A stretch of DNA of 64,000 nt from Lujinxingia vulgaris. Its GTDB lineage: Bacteria; Myxococcota_A; Bradymonadia; Bradymonadales; Bradymonadaceae. Each line of letters begins with the position of its first letter. Positions within the stretch are counted from its first letter, which is position 1. Below are positions 16,232 to 25,262 of this stretch, piece by piece. The translations under genes and the position numbers were made by a program. The notes under the pieces are model-generated. The model was not told the DNA's origin and made no database searches. It saw only the letters and a list, made by a program, of their open reading frames with translations. The stretch covers positions 1 through 64,000 of the forward strand of contig NZ_VOSM01000012.1 in the NCBI RefSeq assembly GCF_007997015.1, read 5' to 3'.

Positions 16232-16780
16232 ATGCAGTGGCACCGGTTTCGATCCAAAACTTTTGGACAATCAATGGCGTCGTGGCGCGTGACGCGAGCG
16301 TGGAAAGTGGCGCTCTGTGCGGCGGCGCTGACGATGCTCGTGGCCTCGCCAGGTTTTGCGCAGTCGGAGCCAACGAACGGCACGCCCTTCTACAATGACA
16401 TCTTCTCGCTCTCGACCTCGACGACGACCACGGCGGTGGTGGTGGGGGCGGTGATTCTGACGGTGACCCTGGTCAACGACACCAGCGCCGCGCTCGATGT
16501 GTACCTGGACGATAACGCCGCGCTGGTGCAGCAGGATCTGCACCTGGGGGGCGGTGAGGCCACGGCCGACCTGGCGGCGATCTTCGGGGTGCCGGCCGCC
16601 GAGCACGAGGCTTTTGCGCAGCTGCTCTTCGAGACTCGCCAGGCACTCTCCCCCCTCTGTGCGCCGGCAACCGATGACGCCGCCTCCCGCGAGCGCGCGC
16701 GCACCTTTGCCGCCCATGTTTTTGGGGCGATGGCCGAGCACGCCGCCCTCTCCGCGCATCTTCCCCAACACGACGCCTGA
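16232..16780 (+). CDS. Single-pass membrane protein, third (diverged) paralogue
   Basis: 182 aa from ATG 16232; an alternative ATG at 16274 would give 168 aa and a more normal signal peptide. GGAG lies nine bases before the first ATG. A signal peptide ends near PGFAQ, followed by a Ser/Thr-rich exported segment, a transmembrane helix (TAVVVGAVILTVTLV), then a domain with VQQDLHLGGGE, LAAIFGVPAAEHEAFAQLL and an ending SAHLPQHDA. The LHxGGGE motif and the VPAxxHxxFAQ stretch tie it to the genes at 14076 and 14793. It is separated from them by nearly 1 kb of repeats, so the third copy is older or was moved apart by repeat expansion. Confidence 0.7.
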   Translation: MQWHRFRSKTFGQSMASWRVTRAWKVALCAAALTMLVASPGFAQSEPTNGTPFYNDIFSLSTSTTTTAVVVGAVILTVTLVNDTSAALDVYLDDNAALVQQDLHLGGGEATADLAAIFGVPAAEHEAFAQLLFETRQALSPLCAPATDDAASRERARTFAAHVFGAMAEHAALSAHLPQHDA

Positions 16781-17000
16781 TTTTTTCGATCCGGGTGTGC
16801 CGCCGTCCGGCGGTGTCCGCCTGGCGAGCCTCCGAGGTGGTGTGCGGATTGTTGAGCTTCGCTGAGGTGTTTAAATGAGGGCAGGGTCTGCCACGGCGCT
16901 TTGCCTCCGTGGCAACAGGCCCCCATCTTTAAAGCGACTCGCCAGACCTGCCTCGCCATCGGTGCTGGCGCGCATGTTGAGCGTAGCCCCGAGCTTTCTT

Positions 17001-17393
17001 ATGAGCGATCTTTTGAAAACAGCCGCCGAAGTCGCCGGTGAAACCGGCAAAAACCTCTGGAAAGAGATCGGCGAAGACGCCCTCAAGAAGGCCGTCTCCA
17101 CCTTTGTGGGCGAAGGTGTGAAGGCGATGGTGGACCTCTGGAAGACGCGACGCGTGAAGGAGCTGGAGCGGGAGTTTAAGGCGAAGGCGAAGGAAGATGA
17201 GGCGGCGGCCTCGCCAGCGGTCGAATCGCCAAAAGCGTCGGAGCCGACTCCCGAGCCCGCACCCCCTTCAGAGCCTGAGCCGACTCCCGAGCCTGAGCCG
17301 ACGCCCGAGCCTGAGCCGACGCCCGAGCCTGAGCCGACGCCCGAGCCCGCACCCCCTGCCGATCCAGACATCCCGCAGGATGAACATCGCTAA
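17001..17393 (+). CDS. Small protein with helical head and Pro-Glu repeat tail
   Basis: 130 aa from ATG 17001. Residues about 1-70 are predicted amphipathic helix with many Lys and Glu. The tail (about 85-125) is a tandem PTPEPE repeat, encoded by 18-bp DNA units. No signal peptide; no family recognised. The frame is open upstream to 16875, but the upstream part looks non-coding. The ribosome binding site is weak, so the start is uncertain. Extended Pro-Glu repeats of this type are often rigid spacers in cell-envelope proteins, but nothing here shows export. Confidence 0.55.
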   Translation: MSDLLKTAAEVAGETGKNLWKEIGEDALKKAVSTFVGEGVKAMVDLWKTRRVKELEREFKAKAKEDEAAASPAVESPKASEPTPEPAPPSEPEPTPEPEPTPEPEPTPEPEPTPEPAPPADPDIPQDEHR

Positions 17394-17443
17394 GCCGGCG
17401 GTCCAGGGATCGCCAAGTGGGTCCCCACCACCCGCCATCGTAG

Positions 17444-17465
17444 GGGGACCCCTTGTGGGTCCCCG
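17444..17465. repeat. Hairpin GGGGACCC-CTTGT-GGGTCCCC
   Basis: An 8-bp perfect stem with a CTTGT loop. A close relative with the same loop occurs after hutH (27257-27277, GGGCCCCC-CTTGT-GGGGGCCC), so this is a small dispersed hairpin with a conserved loop. Neither copy has a T tract. The surrounding gap (17394-17866) otherwise holds element B1. Confidence 0.6.
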
Positions 17466-17613
17466 CCCTGGGAGTTCCGGAGGGGCACAAGACCCCTCCC
17501 TACGGATTGGGTGGGGTCTCCATAAAAAAACCTTGTGGGACTTTGCGATTGCCCTGAGCGGCGGTCGGCTACGCCTTGCAACCCCCGACAATTAAAGTAG
17601 GTTGACCGGTATT

Positions 17614-17779
17614 GTAACGCCGTGAGGCAACGTTGACACCATGTCTGCTGCATTGAGAGCACCCTGAGTTGCGTTGCAAATCCTCGACGATGCTAAAAGC
17701 ATCGCCTGCGTTTTGCGCCTTGCTCAGGTCGCTCTCAATCTCGCATCCAAAGGCGTCAACATTGCCTCACGGCGTAGTA
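17614..17779 (-). repeat. Palindromic element family B, copy B1
   Basis: About 166 bp. The ends are near-perfect terminal inverted repeats of about 24 bp: ACGCCGTGAGGCAACGTTGA and, reverse-complemented from the other end, ACGCCGTGAGGCAATGTTGA. Inside are nested stems TTGAGAGC/GCTCTCAA and CCTGAG/CTCAGG and an apical CGATGC-TAAAA-GCATCG hairpin. Copies occur at 23185 (full) and 38064 (shortened). No open frame of interest lies within. Confidence 0.88.
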
Positions 17780-17866
17780 ACCCGCGCTCCGGCCGCAACC
17801 TTTGCGCCGAGAAGCGCGGTGGTTACCCCGCTCACCGGACCCTCTTGTTGTTGGGAGTCAGACCTT

Positions 17867-18820
17867 ATGGATCCGATCTTACTGGCCATCGCCATGGTAC
17901 TCGCCGGCCTGGTGCTTCTGTACTTTGGCGCGGAAGCGCTCGTGGGAGGCGCAAGTTCGCTGGCGCTTCGCCTGGGCATCACCCCGCTTATCGTCGGCCT
18001 GACGGTCGTCTCTTTTGGCACCAGCGCCCCGGAGCTCCTGGTGGGGCTCATCGGCAGCGATGACGTCAACCTGGGCAACGTCGTCGGCTCCAACATCGCC
18101 AACATCATGCTGATTCTGGGGGCGGCGGCCACGATCAGCCCGCTGAAGATCGAGAGCCGGGTGGTCACCCATGAGCTCCCGATCATGCTGGCGGCCACGG
18201 GGCTTTTCATCGGGCTTTCGCTCGACGGGGCTCTCACGCGTATCGACGGCTTCATCCTGCTCGCTGCCATGGCCGGTTATATCGCCTACATGTTTGTAGG
18301 AGCCCGAAAAGACATGAAGCGCATGGAGGCGATCGTCGGCGATGATTTGAGCGAGGTCGATCCCAACCAGCGCAAAGCCATCGTCGATGTTCTGCTGATG
18401 GTCGGCGGCATCGTGGGCCTGGCGTTGGGTGCGAAATGGATGGTCGACGGGGCCACCACCATCGCGATGACGATGGGGATCTCCGAGCTTGTCATCGCGC
18501 TCTCGATCGTGGCGATCGGCACGAGCCTGCCGGAGCTTGCGACCTCGGTGGTCGCGGCCTTTCGCGGCGAAGCCGACATCTCGGTGGGCAACGTGGTGGG
18601 CTCCAACGTCTTTAACCTGCTCTTTGTGATGGGGATGGTGGCGACGCTACACCCGATCATGGTGGGCGAAGACGCGCTGGGCATCGATCTCTGGGTGATG
18701 GCCGGCATCAGCGTGCTGCTGTGGCCGCTTCTGCGTACGGGACATAGTCTCAAGCGCTGGGAAGGCATCGTGATGGTCGTCGGTTACGTGGCGTACCTTG
18801 TCTCGATGTTCATGCGCTGA
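17867..18820 (+). CDS. Calcium/sodium antiporter, YrbG/CaCA family
   Basis: 317 aa integral membrane protein with about ten hydrophobic segments in two inverted halves, as in the cation/calcium exchanger superfamily. The two alpha-repeats are seen as SFGTSAPELLV plus GNVVGSNIANI, and AIGTSLPELAT plus GNVVGSNVFN. The acidic residues in these motifs bind the transported ion in characterised members. The start ATG 17867 has GGGAG nine bases upstream; the frame runs further upstream through repeat element B1, which is rejected as coding. Single gene with its own terminator. The ion actually carried cannot be told from sequence. Confidence 0.9.
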   Translation: MDPILLAIAMVLAGLVLLYFGAEALVGGASSLALRLGITPLIVGLTVVSFGTSAPELLVGLIGSDDVNLGNVVGSNIANIMLILGAAATISPLKIESRVVTHELPIMLAATGLFIGLSLDGALTRIDGFILLAAMAGYIAYMFVGARKDMKRMEAIVGDDLSEVDPNQRKAIVDVLLMVGGIVGLALGAKWMVDGATTIAMTMGISELVIALSIVAIGTSLPELATSVVAAFRGEADISVGNVVGSNVFNLLFVMGMVATLHPIMVGEDALGIDLWVMAGISVLLWPLLRTGHSLKRWEGIVMVVGYVAYLVSMFMR

Positions 18821-18831
18821 CCTCCTCTGAA

Positions 18832-18866
18832 AAGGCCGCGCCAGCTTCCGGCGCGGCCTCGTTTCC
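18832..18866 (+). terminator. Terminator between antiporter gene and nadE
   Basis: GGCCGCGCC (18834-18842), loop AGCTTCC, GGCGCGGCC (18850-18858), preceded by AAAA and followed by TCGTTTCCT. A strong 9-bp GC stem with a modest T tract. Confidence 0.8.
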
Positions 18867-18892
18867 TACCCCACTCTCCCCCTCCTTTTTTT

Positions 18893-20572
18893 ATGATCCA
18901 GACCCCCTCCCTGCTTCGAATCGCGCTGGCTCAGATCAACTTCAAGGTCGGGGATCTCGACCGCAACGTCGCGCGCATTCGCGACGAGGTGGAGCGCGCG
19001 CGCGCCGCCGGCGCCGATCTGCTGGTGACTTCGGAGCTGGCGCTCACGGGCTACCCGCCCCGCGATCTTTTGCACCGCGACGAGTTCATCGACGCCCAGC
19101 TCAAGACCCTGGAGGCGCTGGCCGCGCTGACCGACGACGACTTTGGGTTGATCGTCGGCTATGCCGATCGCAACCCCCACCACGTGGGCCGACGCCTGGT
19201 CAACGCTGCGGCCTTCTGTGTGGGAGGACGCGTCAAAGAGCGCGTCTTTAAGCAGCTTCTGCCCGAGTACGACGTCTTTGATGAGGCGCGTTATTTTGAG
19301 CCCGGCGGCGAGGCGCCGATCCTCAATTTTAAGGGGGTGCGCCTGGGGGTGAGCATCTGCGAAGACGCCTGGGCCCCGGTCGAGCACTGGGAGCAGCCGC
19401 GTTATATGGGCGATCCGGTGGCGGCGCTGGTGGCCAACGGGGCGCAGGTCTTGATCAATATCTCGGCCAGCCCTTTTGCCCGGGGCAAACGCGCGATGCG
19501 CGAGGCGCTGCTTTGCGAGCACGCCGCGCGTCATAAACGGCCGCTGATCTTTGTGAACCAGGTCGGCGCCACCGATGAGCTGATCTTCGAGGGGGCGTCT
19601 GTGGCCATCGACTCCACCGGGCAGATTGCCCATCGCCTTCCGGATTTTGCCTCGGCCTGCGAGGTTGTGAGTGTGGTCACCACCGGCGATGTCCTGGGGC
19701 CGGAGGGGGGCTCGGCCTCGGAGCGCGATGATATCGGCGAGCTGCGCGCGGCGCTGGTGCTGGGGACCCGCGATTATGTGCGAAAGTCGGGCTTTAAACA
19801 GGTGCTCCTGGGGCTCTCCGGGGGCATCGACTCGGCGGTGACCGCCGTGATCGCCGCCGACGCGCTGGGCCCGGAGAACGTGCATGCGGTGGCGATGCCC
19901 TCGCGTTACTCCTCTCGCCATAGCCGCGATGACGCGCGCACCCTGGCCAATAACCTGGGCATCGAGTTCGACGAGATCGGCATCGAGCAGCCCTATACGA
20001 GCTTTCTCGATGTGCTCACGCCGCATTTTCAGGGCAAAGACTTTGACGTGACCGAAGAGAACCTCCAGGCGCGCATCCGCGGGGTGTACCTGATGGGGCT
20101 GAGCAATAAATTCGGCAAACTCGTGCTCTCCTGCGGCAATAAGAGTGAGCTGGCCGTGGGCTATTCGACGCTTTATGGCGATATGTGCGGGGCGCTGGCG
20201 GTGATCGGTGATGTGCCCAAGATGCAGGTCTACGCTCTGGCCGAAGAGTACAACCGCCTGGCGGGCTATGAGGTAGTGCCGCGCAACATCATTGAAAAGG
20301 CGCCCTCTGCGGAGCTGCGCCCCGACCAGCGCGATGAGGACAGCCTGCCGCCCTACCCGGTGCTCGACGCCATTGTGGACCGCTACGTCGAAGATCGGCA
20401 GGGCATCGCCCAGATCATCGACGCGGGCTTTGAGCGCCGCGACGTGGAGCGGGTGGTGGGGCTGATTCGACGCAACGAATACAAACGCTGGCAGTCGCCG
20501 CCGGTGCTCAAAGTCACGGCCAAAGCTTTTGGATCGGGCTGGCGTTATCCGCTGGCGGCCTCCCACGGCTGA
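18893..20572 (+). CDS. nadE: Glutamine-dependent NAD+ synthetase
   Basis: 559 aa, two domains. The N-terminal nitrilase-type amidotransferase domain has the Glu-Lys-Cys triad: Glu48 in TSELALTGYPP, the Lys in KQLLPEYDVFDE and the Cys in SICEDAW. It releases ammonia from glutamine. The C-terminal synthetase domain has the PP-loop SGGIDSA and converts nicotinate adenine dinucleotide to NAD+. Other family stretches are CGNKSELAVGYSTLYGD and PSAELRPDQ.DEDSLPPY. The start at 18893 closely follows a terminator, so the gene has its own promoter. Sequence and length are typical; nothing odd. Confidence 0.96.
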   Translation: MIQTPSLLRIALAQINFKVGDLDRNVARIRDEVERARAAGADLLVTSELALTGYPPRDLLHRDEFIDAQLKTLEALAALTDDDFGLIVGYADRNPHHVGRRLVNAAAFCVGGRVKERVFKQLLPEYDVFDEARYFEPGGEAPILNFKGVRLGVSICEDAWAPVEHWEQPRYMGDPVAALVANGAQVLINISASPFARGKRAMREALLCEHAARHKRPLIFVNQVGATDELIFEGASVAIDSTGQIAHRLPDFASACEVVSVVTTGDVLGPEGGSASERDDIGELRAALVLGTRDYVRKSGFKQVLLGLSGGIDSAVTAVIAADALGPENVHAVAMPSRYSSRHSRDDARTLANNLGIEFDEIGIEQPYTSFLDVLTPHFQGKDFDVTEENLQARIRGVYLMGLSNKFGKLVLSCGNKSELAVGYSTLYGDMCGALAVIGDVPKMQVYALAEEYNRLAGYEVVPRNIIEKAPSAELRPDQRDEDSLPPYPVLDAIVDRYVEDRQGIAQIIDAGFERRDVERVVGLIRRNEYKRWQSPPVLKVTAKAFGSGWRYPLAASHG

Positions 20573-20750
20573 GGTTTTTCAGTCAACGCATGACGCCGGT
20601 GTGGGGTGGCGGCGCGGGGTGGAGGTACGGGGGGCGTCGATGAGTTCGATGGGAACCCGGCCCGCGTGGAACAGGTCTTTACGTGGCCCGAGGGGTGCAG
20701 CGGGCCCGATGTTGTTTAAGTTCGCCGGGGAGTTGCGACGTCGTACGTGC

Positions 20751-20766
20751 GTTTTCACGTGAAACA
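20751..20766. promoter_or_regulatory. parS-like site 2 (imperfect)
   Basis: GTTTTCACGTGAAACA matches the parS consensus at 14 of 16 positions; the mismatches are the two outermost bases on the left. The central TTTCACGTGAAA palindrome is perfect. It lies 17 bp before the next start codon, in the nadE downstream gap. Confidence 0.7.
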
Positions 20767-20783
20767 CCACCTGTGGAGCGTTT

Positions 20784-21578
20784 ATGGAGAGCTGGCGGCG
20801 ATTTTTGAGACACCTGGCACCGCGCCCCGATGCGCAGCAGCCTTTTTATCCGGAGCGGGTCGAGCCGGTGGGGCCGGCTTTGTTGCCGACGATGGATCTT
20901 TTGAGCGCGGCCTATGTGGGGGGGCGACTCATCGAAGCGCTGGCGTTGCGCGGCGGCACGAGGGTGCGGGCCGGGGCCGCCGGCGCCCTCTTGAAACGCT
21001 TAAGCCGCGCGTTACCCGAGGAGGTTGTCAACCACTGTGAGGCCGAGGCCGAGCGCGCGCTTGCCTGGCTTCATGAGGCCGAAACCCTCCCCGAGCCCCC
21101 CTCCCCCCGGCACCCCGAGCTCGACCTGATGCTCTCCAGCGACGTCAAAAGCCGCCTTGAGGTGGCGCAGCGCGCGCTGGAGGAGGGCCAGGGCCTGGAG
21201 CTTGAGCGCTACGACGCCGAACAGCACCTCTGGTTTCGCCACCGCGCCACACCCCTGGAGCTTATCGACGCCAGCGCCGGCGATATGCAGAGCGCCCTGC
21301 GCCTGCGCGATGAGCGCGGCGATGTTCTGGAGATTCCCCTCAAAGCCATCCGCTGGCTGATGCCCGTGGCGCCGCCGCAGAAGGCCGGCGATCAGGCCAA
21401 ACATGGTCAAAATGGCCCAAATGGTCCAAATGGTCGAAAATCCTCCGAAAAGGCGAAGGAAGGTGGGGAGCTCCTGAGCTTTCCCTTCGGCCGAAGCAAA
21501 GACCGCCCCACCCTCCTCGACGACCTGGAGTCCGAGGTCGAAAGCGACCCCCCGAACTCCCCCGATGATCCTTCTTAG
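20784..21578 (+). CDS. Protein of unknown function
   Basis: 264 aa, no signal peptide or transmembrane segment. The N-terminal half is helical. Residues about 140-195 (LELERYDAEQ, LRLRDERGDVLEIPLKAIRWL) have an alternating strand pattern that faintly recalls a WYL-like fold; this is a guess. The C-terminal ~60 residues are low-complexity, with a small Asn-Gly-Pro repeat (QNGPNGPNG) encoded by a short tandem DNA repeat, and an acidic end. ATG 20784 is preceded by GGAG six bases away. A parS-like site lies just upstream. Function unknown. Confidence 0.65.
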   Translation: MESWRRFLRHLAPRPDAQQPFYPERVEPVGPALLPTMDLLSAAYVGGRLIEALALRGGTRVRAGAAGALLKRLSRALPEEVVNHCEAEAERALAWLHEAETLPEPPSPRHPELDLMLSSDVKSRLEVAQRALEEGQGLELERYDAEQHLWFRHRATPLELIDASAGDMQSALRLRDERGDVLEIPLKAIRWLMPVAPPQKAGDQAKHGQNGPNGPNGRKSSEKAKEGGELLSFPFGRSKDRPTLLDDLESEVESDPPNSPDDPS

Positions 21579-21796
21579 GGCCCGACGTTCGCGTGGGATG
21601 AAGCCCCATGCACCTGGTTTTTTAGATTGAAAAAACGGGGGGGATGGCGAGATCACGGGTTGTTACAGCCCCCTTCATTGCGATCGCCCGAACACCTGTG
21701 GGACTATGGCGCCCGGTTGGCCTCGTTATGAGCCTTGAGCTCGCCGGCCAACCCGAGCTTTTTGGCACTTCCCCTTTGAACGACCGGAGAGACCCC

Positions 21797-23128
21797 GTGC
21801 GTCGACGCCCTGCCCTTCACGTTCTTCGTTCGCCGGCCCGCGCTGCGTGGGTTTCTGGCGTGCGCCGCGCCGCGCTGCTGCTTCTGGTGGCCGGCGGTGT
21901 GGCGATGAGCTCGGCCTGCACCACCGGGGCAACCCGCAGCGATGAGGCCGGCGTCGAGACGCCGACGAGCACCTTCGAGGCCGACCCCACCCTGATCCGC
22001 GTGCGCGACGGAGAGGTGATCGATACCGAGTCGCTCGACTCCAAAGAGGTCTTTGAGAACGCCTACCTCGACTTTCAGGCCCGGCGTTACGAAGACGCCC
22101 TGCAGAACTACCAGATCATCATCGACTACTTTGCCGACAGCCGCTTCATCCTGCCCTCCCTCTACAACGCCGGGCTGGCGCTGGAGCATCTGGAGCAGTG
22201 GGAGGACGCCGCCCTGCTCTACCGCCGCATTATCGATGATTTTCCCGAGAGCGAAGAGTCCATCAACGCGAGCTTTCGCCTGGGCAAATCCCTGCATGAG
22301 GCCGGCCGTTATGAGGAGGTCGTCGAGATCATGCTCAGCCTGGGGCTGCGCGACTTAAACCACTTCGACACGGTCGAGGCTCACGTGCGCCGCGGCAACG
22401 CCCTGCTGGAGCTTGAAGAGTGGTCGGAGGCCGAAGACGCCTTCCAGGCCGCCGTCGACTTAAACCGCCGCGCCCCGGGCGATGAGAAGCTGTTGGAGAA
22501 CAGCCACTTCATCGTACAGGCCTACTTCGGGCTCGGAGCGAGTTTTCATGGGCGTATGGATGAGTTGAAGCTCGTGCTTCCCACCGAGCGTATGACCGAA
22601 GATCTCAACACCAAGGCCGATCTTCACCAGAGCGCCCAGGCCAACTACCTGCGCGCCCTGCGCCAGCATCACCCCTACTGGTCGGTGGCCGCCGGCTACA
22701 AAATCGGCCGGCTCTACCAGGACTTTTATTTGGATATCTTCGCCGCTGAGATCCCCGACGGGCTCAACGAGGAGCAGATCACCATCTATTTTGAAGAGCT
22801 TCGCGAGACGATCCGCGTGGTGATGGAGCGCGCGCTCAGCGTGTACGAGCGCAACTTAGGGCTGGCGCGGCGCATCGTGCAGTCGCCGGATGCGGCGGCC
22901 TGGATCGACGCCACCGCCCTGCATCTGGAGCGTATGCGCGCCCTGCTCGACGATCCGATGGTGCACCGCCGCGCCGAGCAGATCGTGCTGGCCGGCGGCT
23001 CTCTGGAAGAAGAGCTCTTTGATGTCCCCGCCTTTGCCCGCGAGCATGTGCGCCAGGCCCTGGCCAAAGCGCGCGATGCCGCCCGTGAGGCCTCCCCTCC
23101 CGAGGTCGCCCTGCACGAGGCTAACTGA
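21797..23128 (+). CDS. TPR-repeat lipoprotein
   Basis: 443 aa from a GTG start that has GGAGAG six bases upstream; the frame is open further upstream to 21644 without a site. An Arg-rich n-region and hydrophobic stretch lead to the lipobox MSSAC (Cys41). Tetratricopeptide-like helix pairs follow: AYLDFQARRYEDALQNYQ, FILPSLYNAGLALEHLEQ, WEDAALLYRRIIDDFP, ASFRLGKSLHEAGRYEEV and WSEAEDAFQAAVDLN. The C-terminal part is helical without clear TPRs. Such proteins usually scaffold protein complexes at the inner leaflet of the outer membrane; the partner is unknown. Confidence 0.82.
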   Translation: MRRRPALHVLRSPARAAWVSGVRRAALLLLVAGGVAMSSACTTGATRSDEAGVETPTSTFEADPTLIRVRDGEVIDTESLDSKEVFENAYLDFQARRYEDALQNYQIIIDYFADSRFILPSLYNAGLALEHLEQWEDAALLYRRIIDDFPESEESINASFRLGKSLHEAGRYEEVVEIMLSLGLRDLNHFDTVEAHVRRGNALLELEEWSEAEDAFQAAVDLNRRAPGDEKLLENSHFIVQAYFGLGASFHGRMDELKLVLPTERMTEDLNTKADLHQSAQANYLRALRQHHPYWSVAAGYKIGRLYQDFYLDIFAAEIPDGLNEEQITIYFEELRETIRVVMERALSVYERNLGLARRIVQSPDAAAWIDATALHLERMRALLDDPMVHRRAEQIVLAGGSLEEELFDVPAFAREHVRQALAKARDAAREASPPEVALHEAN

Positions 23129-23184
23129 CACGAGGCTGACCGCCCGGTGCACGCCCGGCCCTTGCTCCCCCGGACCGCGCTGCG

Positions 23185-23352
23185 GTACTACGCTGTGAGC
23201 AGAAATTGACGTCGATGGCTGCGAGGTTGAGAGCTTCTCGGGCAAGGCGCGAAACGCAGGCGATGCTTTAGCATCGTCGAGGCTTTGCAACGCTGCCCGA
23301 GGTGCTCTCAACGCAGCAGACACGGCGTCAATGATAGCTCACGGCGTAATAC
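23185..23352 (+). repeat. Palindromic element family B, copy B2
   Basis: About 168 bp, running from GTACTACGCTGTGAGC to GCTCACGGCGTAATAC. Nested stems: GTTGAGAGC/GCTCTCAAC, CTCGGGCA/TGCCCGAG, and the apical CGATGC-TTTA-GCATCG. Against copy B1, three base pairs of the second stem have changed on both sides together (CCTGAG/CTCAGG versus CTCGGG/CCCGAG). The element fills much of the 23129-23530 gap. Confidence 0.88.
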
Positions 23353-23530
23353 TAAGTGCCCGACATCGAGGCTCTGTAGTTTTTCACCCTGGGGCCTCCG
23401 ACCGAACCCCTCGAGGGCGCAAGCGCATCGTAGAAACACCCCGATGTGGGCCCTGGCGAGCAGGATGCTAACCCTCGCCAGGACCGCCCTCTCTCCCCTG
23501 AACAAAAAAATTGAAAGCTATGGAGGCGTT

Positions 23531-24910
23531 TTGAGTACTGATGTGGTGGATGCCTTTTTCGAAAAAAATCAGCAGCGTTTTCTCGATGAGCTCTTTGAGT
23601 TTCTGCGCATCCCCAGCGTCTCCACCGACCCGGAGAACGCGGGCGATGTGCGCCGCTGCGCCGAGTGGTTAATCGCCCATCTGAAGGGCATCGGGCTGAA
23701 GACGGTGGAGCTGCACGAGACGCCGGGTCACCCCATCGTCTACGCCGAGCATCTGACGCAGGACGATGCGCCGACGATCCTGATTTACGGGCATTACGAC
23801 GTGCAGCCCCCCGATCCTCTGGAGTTGTGGACGACGCCGCCTTTTGAGCCGCAGGTGCGAGACGGCAAGATCTTTGCGCGCGGCGCCACCGACGATAAGG
23901 GCCAGCTCTTCTGCCATGTCAAAGGGCTGGAGGCCTGGCTGGCCACCGAGGGCGATCTGCCGGTGAACATCAAGCTCTTGATCGAGGGCGAAGAAGAGGT
24001 GGGCAGCGTGAACCTCGACCACTGGATCGAGGCCAACCAGGAGCGGCTGGCGTGTGACGCGGTGGTGATCAGCGACTCCTCGATGTTTGGGCCAGGAAAA
24101 CCCTCGATCACCTACGGGCTGCGCGGGCTTGCGTACCTGGAGATGACGGTGGAGGGGCCCGACCACGACCTGCACTCCGGGCTTTTTGGCGGGGCGATTC
24201 CCAACCCGATCAACGAGCTTGCGCGCATCATCGCAAAACTTCATGACGCCCAGGGTCGCGTGGCGATCCCGGGCTTTTATGACGATGTGATTGAACTTAC
24301 CGACGAGGAGCGCGCCGATTTTGCCGCTCTTCCCTTCGATGAGTCCGGGTTTTTGAAAGAGTCCGGCGCGGCGGGGCTTAAGGGGGAGGCGGGCTTTACG
24401 ACGCTCGAGCGCATCTGGGCGCGGCCCACGCTGGATTGCAATGGCATCTGGGGCGGGTTTACGGGCGTGGGCGCCAAGACGGTGCTGCCCTCGAAGGCCC
24501 ACGCCAAGTTCAGCTGCCGCCTCGTGCCCGGCCAGGACCCCGACCGCATCGCCGAGCTGGCGGAAGATTACGTGCGCGAGCTTGTCGATCCGGCGCTGCG
24601 CGTGAGCGTGCGGCCCCATCACGGCGGAAAGCCCGTGCTCACTGAGCGCGACGCCCCCACCGTGCAGGCCGCCCTGCGCGCTTTGAGCCGGGTCTGGGGC
24701 ACCGACGCTGTGTTTACGCGCGGCGGCGGATCGATCCCGGTGGTCGCGACCTTTTCGGAGATCCTCAATGTTCCCACCGTGCTGATGGGGCTGGGACTCT
24801 CGGACGACCGCCTGCACAGCCCCGATGAGAAATTCGACGTGGAGAACTTCTATGCCGGCGTGCGAGCCAGCGCCTACCTTATGCACGAAGCGGGTCAGCC
24901 GGCTGAGTAA
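23531..24910 (+). CDS. M20-family metallopeptidase (dipeptidase)
   Basis: 459 aa cytoplasmic peptidase of the ArgE/DapE/ACY1/CPG2 type, with two catalytic zinc ions. Ligand and catalytic motifs in order: IYGHYDVQP, RGATDDKGQ, EGEEEVGS, VISDSSMF, and late RLHSPDEKF. The dimerisation domain is the segment between, with HDLHSGLFGG. The start is taken as TTG 23531, because GGAGG lies four bases upstream and the family N-terminus follows; there is no ATG in place. An upstream open frame crosses repeat element B2 and is rejected. A small lipoprotein gene follows 28 bp later. Substrate probably dipeptides; specificity is not predictable. Confidence 0.9.
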   Translation: MSTDVVDAFFEKNQQRFLDELFEFLRIPSVSTDPENAGDVRRCAEWLIAHLKGIGLKTVELHETPGHPIVYAEHLTQDDAPTILIYGHYDVQPPDPLELWTTPPFEPQVRDGKIFARGATDDKGQLFCHVKGLEAWLATEGDLPVNIKLLIEGEEEVGSVNLDHWIEANQERLACDAVVISDSSMFGPGKPSITYGLRGLAYLEMTVEGPDHDLHSGLFGGAIPNPINELARIIAKLHDAQGRVAIPGFYDDVIELTDEERADFAALPFDESGFLKESGAAGLKGEAGFTTLERIWARPTLDCNGIWGGFTGVGAKTVLPSKAHAKFSCRLVPGQDPDRIAELAEDYVRELVDPALRVSVRPHHGGKPVLTERDAPTVQAALRALSRVWGTDAVFTRGGGSIPVVATFSEILNVPTVLMGLGLSDDRLHSPDEKFDVENFYAGVRASAYLMHEAGQPAE

Positions 24911-24938
24911 GCCGGCCAGAAGGACCTCGCGACGTAAT

Positions 24939-25262
24939 ATGTCGAGCACCCCGTCGCTTCGAGCCCTCGTTGTGCTTTTGCTGGCGGTGGCGTTTCTCGG
25001 AGCGCCGGGGTGTGAGCAGGCGGAGGAGGTCGACCTTGATGTGGCCCGTCGCCACGCCGAGCTTCGCGGGCGCGTGTGGGCCGATGAGGTAAAACGCGCG
25101 GCCGATGAACGCATCTTTCTGCACCCGAACTCCGAGCGCCAGCGCGCCGCCCGGAAGGCTCAACTGATGCTCGATGAGCTCATCGAGCGCGCGCCAGAAA
25201 CGCGCCAGAATCGCCCCGGGCAAGACCCTCAGGGCGACTCGACGCGTGACAAGGAGGAGTGA
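24939..25262 (+). CDS. Small lipoprotein
   Basis: 107 aa. A signal peptide with hydrophobic core (LRALVVLLLAVAFL) and a lipobox ending GAPGC (Cys25), followed by a charged, mostly helical chain of about 80 residues. No family recognised. It overlaps the next gene by one base, and the AAGGAGGAG near its 3' end is the ribosome binding site for that gene, so the two are translationally linked. Confidence 0.65.
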   Translation: MSSTPSLRALVVLLLAVAFLGAPGCEQAEEVDLDVARRHAELRGRVWADEVKRAADERIFLHPNSERQRAARKAQLMLDELIERAPETRQNRPGQDPQGDSTRDKEE

